DNA of 64,000 nucleotides from Megaleporinus macrocephalus (taxonomy: Eukaryota; Chordata; Actinopteri; Characiformes; Anostomidae). The notes under the pieces were generated by a model, which was not told the DNA's origin, did no database searches, and saw only the letters and a program-made list of their open reading frames with translations. The stretch covers positions 23,481,849 through 23,545,848 of the forward strand of contig CM038702.1 of NCBI GenBank assembly GCA_021613375.1. The letters run 5' to 3'. Position numbers and translations under genes: made by a program. Shown here piece by piece: positions 34,301 through 46,605 of the stretch. Each line of letters begins with the position of its first letter. The first letter of the stretch is position 1.

Positions 34301-36902
34301 CTTTCTTCGTATTGAGGAGCATTCAATTCTTAGAGAGTGTCTTTGATTTTTGTATTTATGCACAGTGTGTGAGCGTCAAGAGGGCTTGATTATTCATTTA
34401 GGGAAGGCTGGAAGGTCAGAATCAGCAGAAGGGTGAATATTGAAAATTCTTCGAATTTCTCTCACTCTGACTGGTTGAGGTATACAGGATGAGGCTGCAG
34501 TGTGTGTGTATGAAAGAGAGACAGAAAGAGAAAATTGTGTGTGGTTAGTTTTTTTTCTTTTTTTTTTTCTGAGAAGTTCTTAATGTTCTCAAGGTTTCCA
34601 CCTATTAATACATCTGCATAATGTGTCTGTGTGAACTACTCATTGAAAAGTATACAGTGCTGTGCCAACAAAAAAATGTCTTTACAGCGTCTGTTGCGTA
34701 AATGAATGGAATGTTTAGAATAAGAGTTTACATTGTACTTGGGCTGTAGCTGTGTATCTGTGTTTTTAGTAATCGAGTATTCTACTGAAGACAGGAATCT
34801 ATAACCAAAACTTTCCTAAATTGCACTTTTTACTTGTTATATTGGACAAAAATGAAGCCAAAACACAGTTGCTTATCACTGTTTGTACTCCTGTGTAAAG
34901 CTAATATAAATTAAATGCAAATGTTAATGTTACCTTGTGTCAGGTCTGTTTTGTGGACTGCATGCGTAGACGGGCTGCTGTTTGCTGGCATGCTGAAGCA
35001 TTGATGTTGTTCAATTGTGGAAGGCTAGTTTGGTTTTACAGCTTGAAATGATCCCAAACTTTGGACACTTTCTGTCGTTTTCTCTGCCCTTTCCCTACTG
35101 TTTGCCCCTTGCTTTTTGTCTCAGTAAATTACGTCTTCCTAAGACTGCTTGTGATCAATAAAGTTAGCCGAGATCATTAACGATCTGAGCGAGCACCACT
35201 AGTAGTAGTGTCAGTATATGAGTATAGGTGTACAACTGTTTAGAAATATAAGCATTAAGTCATTAAAAAAGTACACAAAGTATACGTAAATATGCTCATA
35301 TTAACATATGAAAGCTGTTTACCACCAATGGAAATCATTGGTACATAAGAAGGGAAGTGTGTTGTATTATAAGAATGAGAACGTATTATATCATTAGTGT
35401 CATTATGTTCAACATGTACCACACACATGCAAAAAGTGCTTACATACCCTCACACACCCACACCCACAGAGTTAGTGGATATGGTGCCGTCGGAAGTTTC
35501 TGAAAGACATTGTCAGGTGTTGCGTTCCGTGTGTATGCGTGCAGGAAGTCAGTGTTGACCTAGTTTTTACTGTAAAGAAATGTCTGCAGAGCCATGGGCC
35601 TCAATAGGCTGGCATGTCAGTGTGCGTATCAGCTGTATCTCTGCATCGTGCCAACAGGAGCTAATAAAAATACAAATTACTCAAATAGTGTTGTACAATG
35701 CTATCATAATCGCTCTGATAATGGGTAGATAACTGTTTAAAAAATAAACAAAACTGGACCGACATTACGATTTCACTGCTATTTTAAACCAGTATTTGAT
35801 TTGATTTTTTTGCTTCGAAACCCACCTGCTTACGAAGTGTAGCTACCCACAGGAACACTAAACTCAACTCATTAAAGTGGAGTTTTCTGTTTCTTTTCTT
35901 AAGCACTGACACTGACAACCTGAGAATTAGGGATGGTAAAAGACCAGATTGTGCATTTCACTTCAATCATAGAAACCAAAATATGCAGTGAGGAGAAAAA
36001 TGTAGACGGTAGATGTGGACTATAATCTGGTGCTGTTGTCTGTCATGTTTTACTGAAAATGCTCCACTGGGTTTCCCACTAAGGTAACTGTTTGATCTAG
36101 AGATGTCTGTTAAGTTTTTAGGGGTTTTGTGATTTTGTTTAACCTATCTGACTCCACTGACTGCACTTCATTACAATCAGCCATAATAATAAACCTCATC
36201 TGATATCTGCTTCTTACTCAGCTCCTTCTTAGCTTCTTAACAGATTGAATTTAATTACTCTGGTATAAACATTTTGCTTTTAATTATTACGTTACATACT
36301 TAATATTTTAGTGACTTTACCAGCCCAAGAGAAATTACTACCTCCCCCTGAATACAGGCCTGCTAACATTTAGAGTGCAGTCCACAGATTCTATGTAGCT
36401 GAACTTTGAGTTTTTGAGTACTTTGACTGTGTACTTATACTGTGCAAACAGAATTAGTAACAAAATGTTATTGACAAAAAATGCAGTACAATAGAAGATA
36501 TTCTCTGAAAAAAATCTGGTCCAATTCTAATAGCAAATCTAATCTTATTTCTGTGGGGTAGCAGAGTGTTTGAGTAGTATAAGGTAGTTTGAGCACCTGT
36601 CTATTTATGTAGGCTGAATAGACAGATATAAATAAATGCATTGGTCGGATTAAACATCCACCTGATATGTACTAGTATAAGTAAACTTAGCAGCATGCAT
36701 GGAAAATTATGCAGAATAATCAAGTTCTCAAGTTGTGCCCCAAATAAGCAACCAAAACAAGGTTACACTGGTAACATTTAATCTTCATTGGCTGTACACA
36801 GTGAGCACACAAGTCTGACATTTTGCTTTGTGCCTGGCACTGCTAATTTAAAAACAAGCTTGCCTTTTTGTCCTTTTAGTATTTTATGCTTTATCTTAAG
36901 CC
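28371..36902. other. Long non-coding stretch with no recognised gene
   Basis: Mostly AT-rich unique-looking DNA. Microsatellites: (TG)n at about 30549-30568, CA-rich at 30978-31015, GT runs at 33129-33146 and 33376-33390. A short direct duplication lies at 33145-33238. Non-repetitive, motif-dense segments at 29030-29480, 31915-32015 and 34125-34335 could be conserved noncoding elements. 34765-34790 ('tagtaatcgagtattcta') may be a scrap of the hAT family at 21743. No splice-supported exons were found. Confidence 0.45.
33145..33238 (+). repeat. Short local duplication
   Basis: 'taacggttatgtaaagaccc' occurs at about 33146 and again at about 33214, separated by unrelated sequence. Confidence 0.85.
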
Positions 36903-37138
36903 TTAAAGAGAACCCTGGCTGGTAACACTTGTAAGCCTTAATATGGTGTAATGACTCTAAATTGTTAAAACGTTGAAAAAAAAGTAGCAGATTTATTTAT
37001 AAATTAGCGCTTTTATTCTAAATTTTTAACATATGGATGCTGCCATTAATTCAGACGCGCAATGCCTGTTGGGTAAATAAACCTGACTTCGGTTGGAAGG
37101 AGTAAATGTTAGTTAGCTAACCTAGCTTAAAGAAAACC

Positions 37139-37400
37139 ATGCCACATTATGTTGCCTTTGGATGTTATTTCCAGTCGAAAGGCAGTAGGAAGACTAATAT
37201 TAGTTGTCACAGCTTTCCCAAATATTAAAGAGGAGAATAGTTTGGGAAGCTGCATCTGGGCGAACATAGCTACCAAAAGACCTGCCGCTCTGCTCTCGTC
37301 ACTTCAGTCCCGATGTGTTTGAGTCATTCAGTAGACCGAGACTGGACAGATGCTGTTGGTTTTAATCGTAGACTAAAACACAATGCAGTGCCAGAGTTTT
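37139..37400 (+). pseudogene. THAP-domain transposase 5' remnant
   Basis: ATG at 37139 begins MPHYVAFGC, close to the usual THAP start (MP.C.A.GC) but with Tyr where the first zinc-binding Cys is expected. 'CHSFPK' follows (usual SFH.FPK), then a stop at 37226-37228. After a gap in another frame, 37337-37395 reads 'DAVGFNRRLKHNAVPEF', resembling the AVPTIF-type end of a THAP domain. THAP domains bind DNA through a C2CH zinc site and occur in Kolobok and P-type transposases. The lost Cys and the stop make this copy dead. No DDE-type catalytic region is visible downstream. Confidence 0.7.
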
Positions 37401-37935
37401 CCACACAGGAAGTCCAAAAACCCCAGATTATGGACCAAGAACTGTGGGAAGAAACATGAACATGCGCTGGATTCTGTCCTGGCATCCCGCTGACAACGTT
37501 TACCGTTAGCAGCTGCTTCTCCCTTGTTTGTGGATCCTGAACATGAAAGTACAGCCTTAGTAGTGAACATACTACTTTACTAATAAACAAGTTTTAAGGC
37601 TAAGAGAAACTTCTGTTCAATTTATCTAGCTGTTTACTCACCCGGAATGTTTCCTGCTACAAAGCAGAGCTCCTTTAAAAGAAACTCTCCTTCTCCGTCA
37701 ACATTGATGTACAGTTTCACAACAACATCAGCACTGTGTCCCACTCTCACCTCTATGGCTCTCTGTTCATCATCATTTTGACTCACTGGTGTGTGTTGTC
37801 GCCGCTGATGTCAAAAATGTTGCGTTTTGGCTCAAATTGCAAAGGCTGAACAGTAGCCATGTTTAGCTATCTATCTAAGCTCAAGCATGATGGCCGGTTA
37901 CTGCAACCATTTGACATCAATGGAGACCTACGTGC

Positions 37936-38040
37936 TAAGGGTGTGCCATATCGTATCGTACACAATAATATCAACAACATTTTTGAATATCGTGAACGAT
38001 ATTATACCCTGAAATATCGTGCCATATCGTTCATCCCTAA
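37936..38040. mobile_element. Small palindromic hAT-like MITE (105 bp)
   Basis: The left end 'taagggtgtgccatatcg' and the reverse complement of the right end 'ttagggatgaacgatatgg' are related inverted repeats, with internal 'atatcgtgaacgatat' palindromes. Confidence 0.65.
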
Positions 38041-38271
38041 TTATCACATTAGGGTACTACTTTGTACTGTTTTTAGCAAAAGAAAAATTCACACTTTTCT
38101 CATTTCCCATTATATATCTACTAGAGACAGATTTTATCTGTCCAGTATCATTCATTTTACTTCAGTCCTGGATATGTGGACGTATTTGAAGTGCATTATT
38201 TAGTATGGTGACATTCTGAATCACTTCTGTTACAATCTGATAAAAATTCTTGTATTTTTTAATATCTCAGT

Positions 38272-38433
38272 TAGGGGTGTGCCATGTCATATAGTATGTA
38301 ATGATAACATTTTAATTTCATTTTGTTGCAGTAGTGTATTCTTGAAATATTTTTTTAATTCAATGTTTTGTCATATCTCAAGAATACCATGAAATATTTT
38401 GATATTATTGTAGGACCATATCGCCCACCCCTA
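38272..38433. mobile_element. Second palindromic MITE (162 bp)
   Basis: Starts 'taggggtgtgccatgtcata', and its right end reads 'taggggtgggcgatatggtc' as reverse complement. Related to the neighbouring 37936 element but a separate insertion. No 8-bp duplication is evident. Confidence 0.65.
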
Positions 38434-39140
38434 CTAGGTGCAGTGGGATTTTACAGAAAATCGAATAAATCTGCTACTTTTTGTGATTTTTTACAATGTG
38501 AATTCATTACACAATATTAAGATGTACATGTGTTACCAGCGGGGGTTCCCTTTAAATATCCAGCATGCAAGTACCCAGCTTGCAAATGGCCACAAGAGCC
38601 ACCAAACCTTGTAATAAACAATGATGGAAGCTAGATATAACTAATTACTATGGCACTTGATCTCAGTAAAACGTCGCATCTGGATTGCAGCAATTCATGT
38701 AAACATAAAAAAACATGGTTGCACCTATGATGGTTGTCTGGTGATTATCTTTTAATAAAGTTTTAATTGTAAAACACTTTCTATTCATCCAAATTTGTAC
38801 ACTCTAATATGTATACATTTTTTGTTAAGATCTTGTATTGACAACAGAGAGTTTAATCAATCCAGAAAATCTTGTAATGTGGTTACGTTCATGACTCTGT
38901 CATGGTAAATTTATGTGTAAAAGTCATTCCTCATGCACTCTTTTACAATGACAGCCTGAAGAATCTTAGCATCGTCATCATGGCACAAGTCTGTGCCATT
39001 AAGAAGAAAAATCCATTGATGGGATAACTTGATCATTCAGCACATTCAGACAGCAAAAATTAGGGAAAAAAATGTAGGAGCATAAATTGAAAAAAACCTT
39101 GACCTGATCTTGCATGTAACGTAACCTGCTAATATGTTCA

Positions 39141-39196
39141 GTTATGCTGAAGAAGTGCAGCTGATGCTGTTATGCTGAAGAAGTGCAGCTGATGCT
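39141..39196 (+). repeat. Tandem duplication, 28 bp x 2
   Basis: The unit 'ttatgctgaagaagtgcagc' plus 'tgatgct' occurs twice back to back. Confidence 0.9.
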
Positions 39197-40682
39197 ATGT
39201 AATAAACACTCTTGAACTGCAACTTCATGCACAAAAAAATACTGTTGTGGGGGATCAGAACTTAAAAGGTTAAAACTACAGAAAAAGATCAGGTTGATAT
39301 TGACCAATACTCAAGATTGCATTGTCCGTATCGAAAAAGAAAAAGTGATATTGTGTAATCTCTACTAAGTTAAGAGAAACACACACAGGCACAGTGATGT
39401 TTCAGCAGATTTTTGTATAAATGTCAGTAGTAGTGTTTTGGTCAAACTGTGGTTTAGAAGGACATCATAAGATCCTGGTCTGACCTACTCCACTTTTTTT
39501 CTACAATTTCCTCTAAACATGCACTCACACATGTTCATACACCCCTTCTTTGATGCTTTGGAATAGTCTTTCAGTTAAGATTTTGCTTACTTTTTCTTAA
39601 GACTTAAGGGTAAAAAGCGTTTTTTTTGGCTTTCAGATATAGCTGAAGCTGTTAGATGTATATAGAACTACACTGCTATATTTTGTGTAGGACATGTTTC
39701 ATTCCTACCTTTTCTTGTTTTTTTTCTGATGTCATTTCTGATCTATTTCACAGTTTTATTTGTATCAACCAAATACTTGCCTTTTTAATAACCATCATAC
39801 TCTACAACACAACCTCAAAGCCTAACTTGATCATTTTGCGTTGTTTACCTTGTAAATTACTGAATAATAAACTGTTAAATTGGGTGTTCTTGAATGTAAC
39901 AGTGTTACATGTGCTGTAAATAAATAACCATAATTGTTACTGCTGTCACTATTATATAAAAAATCTCAGTGCTAGAGAGAACATATCAAAATTGCTGGCA
40001 AAATGTACAAAAAAACCCCTGTTTTTTTTATATTGATTAAAGTAGCTTTCTTCTGTATTAGTATTGTGATGACGTCTTCAATAACCAATCAGAAAAAATG
40101 TTCTAACCAATAAAAAATGAGGTGTGTTAGAAGTAGGTGTCTTTTGATTTTGTAATGATGATAATAACAACAGAACAACAATAAAATAACAGCTTAGCCT
40201 AGAGACAATTGCATGTTATCAAGTGTTAACAATGTGAGCAAAAAGATTGGGCCTGCTAAGGATTTCTGCTCACCTAGAATATAATTTGACAGAAAAACTG
40301 CTGAAAAGTAACATTTAATTTTGATATTCCCCCAGGTTTTGAAAATGTAGTTTGTATGCAGTCCATGCGGTCCAGTCAAACCTCCTGCTTGCCTGCTCTC
40401 TCTTCGAAAGGACCAACAGCAATGAGCTGAAGGCTGTCCAAGCAACTCCTGAGCGATTATATTACTGGCGGTGTGCATGCTAGGTGCCTTTTACGCAAAA
40501 GTCTTTGCACTATACTAGATTTTTAACAAACTGGCAAACTGTCTGCTTACTGTGTGTAATATTATGTGAAAGAACATTTCTGTCGTTTGGTGTGTGTGTG
40601 TGTAACACCCAACTACCTGATCCGTTCTCTTCCCCCCCACCTGTCAGTCACAGGTAGCACTCAGGTGTGCACCACTGTGGCT

Positions 40683-40740
40683 GGATCCCACAGGTGAGAT
40701 GAGTATCACTAGCCGCTCCAGCCAGGCATTACGCCTGACC
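40683..40740 (+). repeat. Diverged duplication with donor-like core, copy 1
   Basis: 'ggatcccacaggtgagatga' then 'ctagccgctccagccag' recurs in modified form at 41343-41395, with about 78% identity by eye over 55 bases. The shared 'ccacag|gt(g/a)ag' looks like a splice donor. Upstream of copy 1 is an acceptor-like pyrimidine stretch ending 'cag' near 40652, so a 42-base exon is conceivable but unproven. Confidence 0.6.
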
Positions 40741-41342
40741 CCATCTCCCCTGTGCGTACACACACACACACAATCGTTATCAGGATGTGTGTAGAGATGC
40801 TTCTCCCCCACTGCCTCCTCCCAGCCAGTTCTTTGTCCCTGTAAATGAGCGAGTGGAACTCGAGAAACTTCCAGTCCTCTTTTCCACTCTCTCATTCTCT
40901 CTCCCCCTGAATCTCTCTTTCTATCAGGCTCTATTTTCTATTGACCTTTTAAATCTTTTTTTATTTCCCTGGCTCTCTTCGTATTTCGAAGCTTTTAGCT
41001 CCAGAATTAAAAAAGTACCCTCACACTCAAATGTTAGATTTAGACTGTTGAAACATTAAAAAACAATGTGTTTTTCTATATGAAACATTTATTTTTGTCG
41101 ATATTTCCCCCTTGTTTTACAACCTGAGTAGTAGGGGTGGAAATCTCTTAGTAGGGGTGGAAAACAATACTTCTTCATCATGATGATTGACCTACGGTAT
41201 AATTATACTCTGATATTACTTTTTTCATTTCACTGAAACAAAGCAGAACTGAGAAATAAACACATTTAAGAAAACTGTTTAAGAAAACATAGAAACCAAG
41301 TCAATTCGTGAAATAATAAAATACAGATGGGCCTGCATTTGT

Positions 41343-41395
41343 ATCCCACAGGTAAGGTGAGTTTTACTAGCTGCTCCAGCCAGTCCTTAATGCTA
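41343..41395 (+). repeat. Diverged duplication, copy 2
   Basis: Partner of 40683-40740; reads 'gtatcccacaggtaaggtga' then 'ctagctgctccagccag'. The upstream flanks differ. Confidence 0.6.
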
Positions 41396-42128
41396 TGTCG
41401 ATGCTAGATTGAAAACTGTCTTATTGTATCATTTAATCCACCACTACACAGTAAGCACAGTGCCTCTACAGAAAGATTAAACATGTTATAGTGGCATGAA
41501 ATTGATTATAGTGCCACTATAGAATGTTTAACCTTTCTAAAGAGCAGCAAGTTGGGAATTCAGTTGGCTCAATGATTTTACCAGTCTTTCATTCTCATAA
41601 TTATTTCAAAACCTCCACAAAAGCATTGATTATATCTTCATACCTCAACAGGAAATGCTTGAATTAACAAGTCTGTGAAATTCACTTTCAATGTCCTTTT
41701 TCACTTCTAAATGTTGTACTTAAAACATTTGTGAATAGTGTACCTCCTACATAAATATAAATATATTTTGTCTTGAGTAATATGAAAATGTGTACATTGT
41801 AAGATAGTAAGTTTCAAGATAATGTATTGCGGAGTGATAGGATGAGCTTCAAAGTTCTACTTCAAGAGTGTGAGAGTTATCTGGCAGCATCTTGGCCACT
41901 CTTTTATATCTATTCTCCATATATGCCCACTGTAACCAGCCTTACACATCAAAGAACATCACACTGTATCGACTCATTGAGATTTTGTATTCTGCTTTTC
42001 CTCAAATATAATTTGGACATGCCTTCCACATTCAATTTTACTACAATGTCCTCTACCTCTATGTTTGGTGTTTTAAAAAAAAGGCTTTATGTCTGCTTCT
42101 CTAGTTTTGATAAATTTTAAAGCCTATT

Positions 42129-42285
42129 ACAGATAAAATACTTGCAGTATTGCAGCATTACAAATAAAAGTGTTGTACTGTTACACTATTGCAGCTAAAA
42201 TCTTGCAATATTGCTGTATTGCTGCTGAAAGATGTTAAAAGTCTTGCAGTAGGACTGTATTTACAGCTAAAAGCTGTGCCAGTAG
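42129..42285 (+). repeat. Degenerate ~31-bp tandem repeat, about five units
   Basis: Units begin 'acagataaaa', 'acaaataaaa', 'gcagctaaaa', 'gctgctgaaa' and 'acagctaaaa'. Each is followed by a 'ttgcagtattgcagcatt'-like part, the fourth unit being longer. Confidence 0.7.
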
Positions 42286-42511
42286 AAAAAAAAATCTAAA
42301 ACATCAAAAAAATAATTTAATCAATGTCTTGTTAAAGGCAACTGTTTAAAAAGTGTTTCACCTTTAAATTAGCTGTTTTTAATTTTTTTCAAGATTGTAT
42401 TTCAGATTTCAATAGTCCCCTAGAGCATTTCAATCAAAAATGTTTGTCAGACCCTTTTCCTGTTGATGTAGAGATTTAGAAGCTGCAGAATTTGCTGATA
42501 TGCACACGCTT

Positions 42512-42512
<1 letters not shown>

Positions 42513-42581
<69 letters not shown>
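42513..42581. repeat. (CA)34 microsatellite
   Basis: Uninterrupted CA run. Confidence 0.95.
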
Positions 42582-42693
42582 GCTGGTTTCAGTAGATGGA
42601 AAATAGAGCGATAGAGATCAGGGGAGCTTGGGGTGGTGATGTGAGATATGTACTGTGGTCAGACATTTTCTCAGGGCAGTCTGCATCAACCAG

Positions 42694-42720
42694 CAAAAAT
42701 AAATAAATAAATAAATAAAT
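42694..42720. repeat. (AAAT)n microsatellite
   Basis: About six AAAT units. Confidence 0.9.
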
Positions 42721-43302
42721 AGACAAAAAGACAAAGGCAAGAAGAAGGAACAACTTGAAACTAGCCATGTACAAGCATCTCTAATGCATGCTGTATCAAG
42801 AAGTTTTTATGCATAATATGTTATAATATATAACAGTTTATTTATGTATATATGTGTAGATGTGGATTTATATAATTCTTAAAGCTTGTTCTTTTGCTAG
42901 CATTTGCATTTTATTGCTTTTTGGATGTAATTTGCTTTGTTTAATTTTATTTTACTTCTGTTAAATTATTATTTTGGAAGCATAAGGTTTTGTTCTGACA
43001 GTTAGTGATGATTTATCTGAGCTTCAAAGTTATAGTGCTATTATTGTGCAATTGCGAAATGAAAACATTCTTGTATATATGCTAAAAGCTATTAAAATCA
43101 ATTTTAAGGCATCATTTTTTGACACTGCACTACTGACACACAACACAGAAGTATTATGTGTAGAGCTTCGTACGTGTGTATATATACGTTGATACAGGAC
43201 CTGTTTCTACCCTGACCCTGTTTAATTAATGGGGGAGAATCCTTGTCGTTTTAGCTGCAGCTCGTTAAGAGGGCTTTTACCCCATTGAAAGACAAGACTG
43301 AT

Positions 43303-43318
43303 TAATCCTGACTAATCC
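43303..43318 (+). promoter_or_regulatory. Two TAATCC sites one helical turn apart
   Basis: TAATCC at 43303-43308 and 43313-43318, start-to-start distance 10 bp. TAATCC is the core bound by OTX/PITX/CRX-type homeodomains. A TTAATTAA site lies at about 43222-43229 in the same non-repetitive block. Confidence 0.3.
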
Positions 43319-46214
43319 AAAAGCATGACAATACCCACCCCCTCTTCGTCTGCACCCTCCACTCACCCTTTTACTCACAAACGCCAAAAATAAAAGGACC
43401 GTTTGACTACTCTTACTCTCCTTTGATTCAGGCACTCGTCCAAACCCCTTTAACCCAGTCAGTCACCTTATTTTTTTAGAGTGTATGTTTTTGTGCAGTT
43501 GGCCAAAGTGGTTCATGTTGATAGTCATGCCAGTTTTAAATACAGAATAAATATAGCATGCATGCAATATATTTAAATCATCTGTTGACGCTGCATGAGT
43601 ATGATAGCATTTAAATGAATATAAATTATTAAGAATATCAGTAATTTTATTAAAGTTTATATTGATGCTTGACAGATAAAAATAGAGTTTGGACCATTTA
43701 CAGTAGGTTGACTTATTGTATCTCTGCTGTATCTCAAATCAAACAAATTCATCAGTTTCTGTGGAGACTTTATTTCCTCTTTAGGCCAGCACGTTTTAGT
43801 TTACCGCAAATGGAAAGTAATCAGAAATGGAAACAGTAAAAGTGCCGCCTGTCTTTTCAAACTGACTACAAAACTCAGAGTCAGATTAAAGTAAAGTGCT
43901 GTTTCCTTTTCTAACTTTATTTAACGAAGCAAACGAAGCTTCACTCAAAGCAAAGCACAGACTGTGGTTACTTTGTCTGATGAGTCCGCAGGTAAAAAAA
44001 GAAAGATAGCTTTGCAACACGTTCTTTTTTTGGACATGAAACAGCTGTTAGCTAAAAATACACCTTCCTTAAAGACACAAGTTCACAGGTTCTAAATGTT
44101 TGTTTGTTTGTTTTGATCTTATTTACTGAGAACCTAAACAGTTCTTGCAAGTGTGTTTGGTAGATGAGCGGATTTGCTTTTGCATGCTTTAATGCTGTGT
44201 GTCACCAAGCATTTTCTGTGACCCTTATTGAAATGATTATAAGGAAATTTCTGTAGTCTCAGAAAATAGAACATCGTGTGTTTTTCTGAGTATGAAACTG
44301 CTATGAGAAAATGTGTACCTTCCCCACTTGAGGTTTCATACTGAGGTGGGTATGCTGTATTATTAGTGTGGGCAGGGTTCAGTGCTTGTGTGTGTCATAT
44401 CTGAAACTTTATCAAGGGGTCTGGTGTGTTACAGGTTTGTGTATAGACACACACAAGATCCCATGTACATGTATATATACATAATGTTTAATATATAAAG
44501 GTTTGGGTGTTCCTGGTTTTATGGATTTTCTAAGTTTATCTCTATTTATTTGGAAAATATGTGCAAAGGTGCCTATATTTAAAGTGCCTTAAAATGCTAT
44601 ATTTAAGGTGTATTCTCTGTCAAAACATTACATTTCACTGTATGACTGTATACTATCTATACTATTTATGAAACAAAATCAAAATAATGTATTTTTTGAT
44701 TAGCTCTGTTTTTCTCTGTTGTACTATCTGAAAGTCCTGAAAATGTGCAAAATGTGAGGCTCGCATGATTACTGGTGGGGAGTTATTCTACCTTTTTAAT
44801 TGCTGGACTGGCAGTCTGCACGTGTGTTTCAGGCTGCAGTGTGTGTAGTGGGGCCTCTCTGTGTGTACTGGATGTGCAGACTGGACAGCTTGCCGTGACT
44901 GTGTGTAGATATTGAAAGCAGACACGCACGACTGTGTGTGGGGGGGATCTTATCGGCAAACTGTAAACATATTTCGGGGTTTGTGGCAAATACAGCGATG
45001 GGCAATCTTCCAGTGCTGCCATAGCGAAAACCTTTCCAATGCATGGTCGTATTACCTGTGCGTGTGTGTGTATGAGAGAGAGACTGTGTGTGTGTGTGTG
45101 TGTGTGTGCGGGAGAGAAAGAGAAAGTGAGATTTTATGTTTAGTGTTATGTTATGTGATACATTGGCTATAAAATTTTCCTTAAAAATTATGTGTTAGTA
45201 GCTCAAGAGTATTTTTTATTCATATTTATGCACATACAAACAACACACCTCAATACTGACATATGCTTATTGTTAGCATTCTTTTTATGACATGCAGATG
45301 ACTACTCTTGATAAATGTAAAACTTAAAAAATGTAAACAATTAGTAAGTTAAAGCACCCACCTTTGAGTTATAGTTGCATTCTTACTAGTGATATGTTGT
45401 TTAAGCTGTATAGGTGAATACTGGGAGTCAACTTGCATTAAAGAGACTTGGTTTAGCAAATCAAGACAAGACAAAATGGTAGATCTTATGAGGCAGTAGC
45501 TAGAAATCTAGAAAAAAGGACCTTGGATCTTCTTGGAACATTCTGGCTTCACTCCCTCATTAGCCACAAACCCGTTTTTGTTGATGCTATTTTTGTTAGA
45601 AAGTAAATTTTATTGAAAATGTCATGATAGAGAATATAGCAGACTTGGCTACTCTTAAGAACAAATAAACTGACAATGCTACTAAATGAAGAGATGTTAG
45701 GGAAGTGGAAAAGCCAGCTGTTATTGGTGAGCTGAAAAAAGAGTCAGGCTGTTAATAACCAATTCTGACTGTTTTGTAAAGTGATTTGTTTTTCTTTCAC
45801 TTTACCCTTTCAGGTTTACTCTGCTCTGTTAATGTGATTTCTCTGTGCTTTTATTGTATTTACTTTTAAATTAATTTAAAGGAAAAAAAATCTTAAAACT
45901 GAAATTGCTATTTTAAACAAGTCAACGGATGGGTCTGAAAATAATTAACATATTTCATAAATATTTTGTTTAAAAAAAACCCTTTTGTGTACTGCTGTTA
46001 TATTCTTAGTTTGGATCTCTGTTGTTTAAATACAGCTTGTTTAAATACAACTGTTAAGTTCCATTGTTGGCTGTTTTGATAAAAATTCTATCTAGATATT
46101 TTCATGCTAAATGTGTTAATTACCAAAGTGGTTGATGTATCATTTAAAAGCAGAACTTTACACTGTGAAATAAGTTTTATATATAGAACATTAAATCCAC
46201 TTCCTTGGTTCCAC

Positions 46215-46605
46215 TCTCATTGTCCATTTTATCAGCTCCACTTACCATATAGGTGCCTTTTATAGTTCTACAGTTACAGACAGGTAGTCCATCTGTTTCC
46301 CTGCATACTTTGTTAGCCCCTTTTCACCTTGTTGTTAAATGGTCAGGACCACCACAGAGCATGCATTATCTGGGTGATGGATCATTCTCAGCACTGCAGT
46401 GACACTGACGTGGTGGCGGGTGTATTAGTGTGCGTTGCGCCTGATGAAGTGCATCAGACGCAGCAGTGCTGCTAGAGTTTTAAACATTGTCCACTCACTA
46501 ACCACTCTATTTAGATGCTCTCATCTTGCTGGTTTACCATTTGTTGTAAAGTCAGAGTCTGTATATGTATATGGTAAGTTGAGCTGCTAAAATGGTCAAG
46601 GAGGT
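46215..46605. repeat. Interspersed fish repeat of uncertain class
   Basis: I recognise blocks of a repeat common in several fish genomes: 'gtagtccatctgtttccctg', 'tgcatactttgttagcccc', 'cattctcagcactgcagtga' and 'agcagtgctgctagagtttt'. Other copies are long and partly palindromic. This one keeps the left half and degrades after about 46490. Ends are approximate. Confidence 0.65.

Larger units (their letters stand above)
36907..38551 (+). mobile_element. Kolobok-like DNA transposon, 1645 bp, TTAA ends
   Basis: TTAA flanks both ends (36903-36906 and 38552-38555). The left end 'agagaaccctggctggtaac' pairs with the reverse complement of the right end 'agggaacccccgctggtaac'. The similarity continues about 90 bases inward, including 'agtagcagatttatt' on both sides. 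TTAA duplications occur in piggyBac and Kolobok elements; the ends are not the CCC type of piggyBac, and the interior has a THAP-like start, which fits Kolobok. At 1.6 kb the element is internally deleted or decayed. Smaller palindromic elements (37936-38040 and 38272-38433) sit in its right half. Confidence 0.8.
38556..46214. other. Long non-coding stretch with local repeats
   Basis: No gene recognised. Local duplications are listed separately. CA/GT runs also at 40590-40602 and 45085-45108. 43215-43335 is non-repetitive and motif-dense. Confidence 0.45.

Noticed and set aside
37859..38203. 114-residue open frame
   Set aside because: It overlaps the palindromic MITE inside the Kolobok-like element, so it is repeat-derived.
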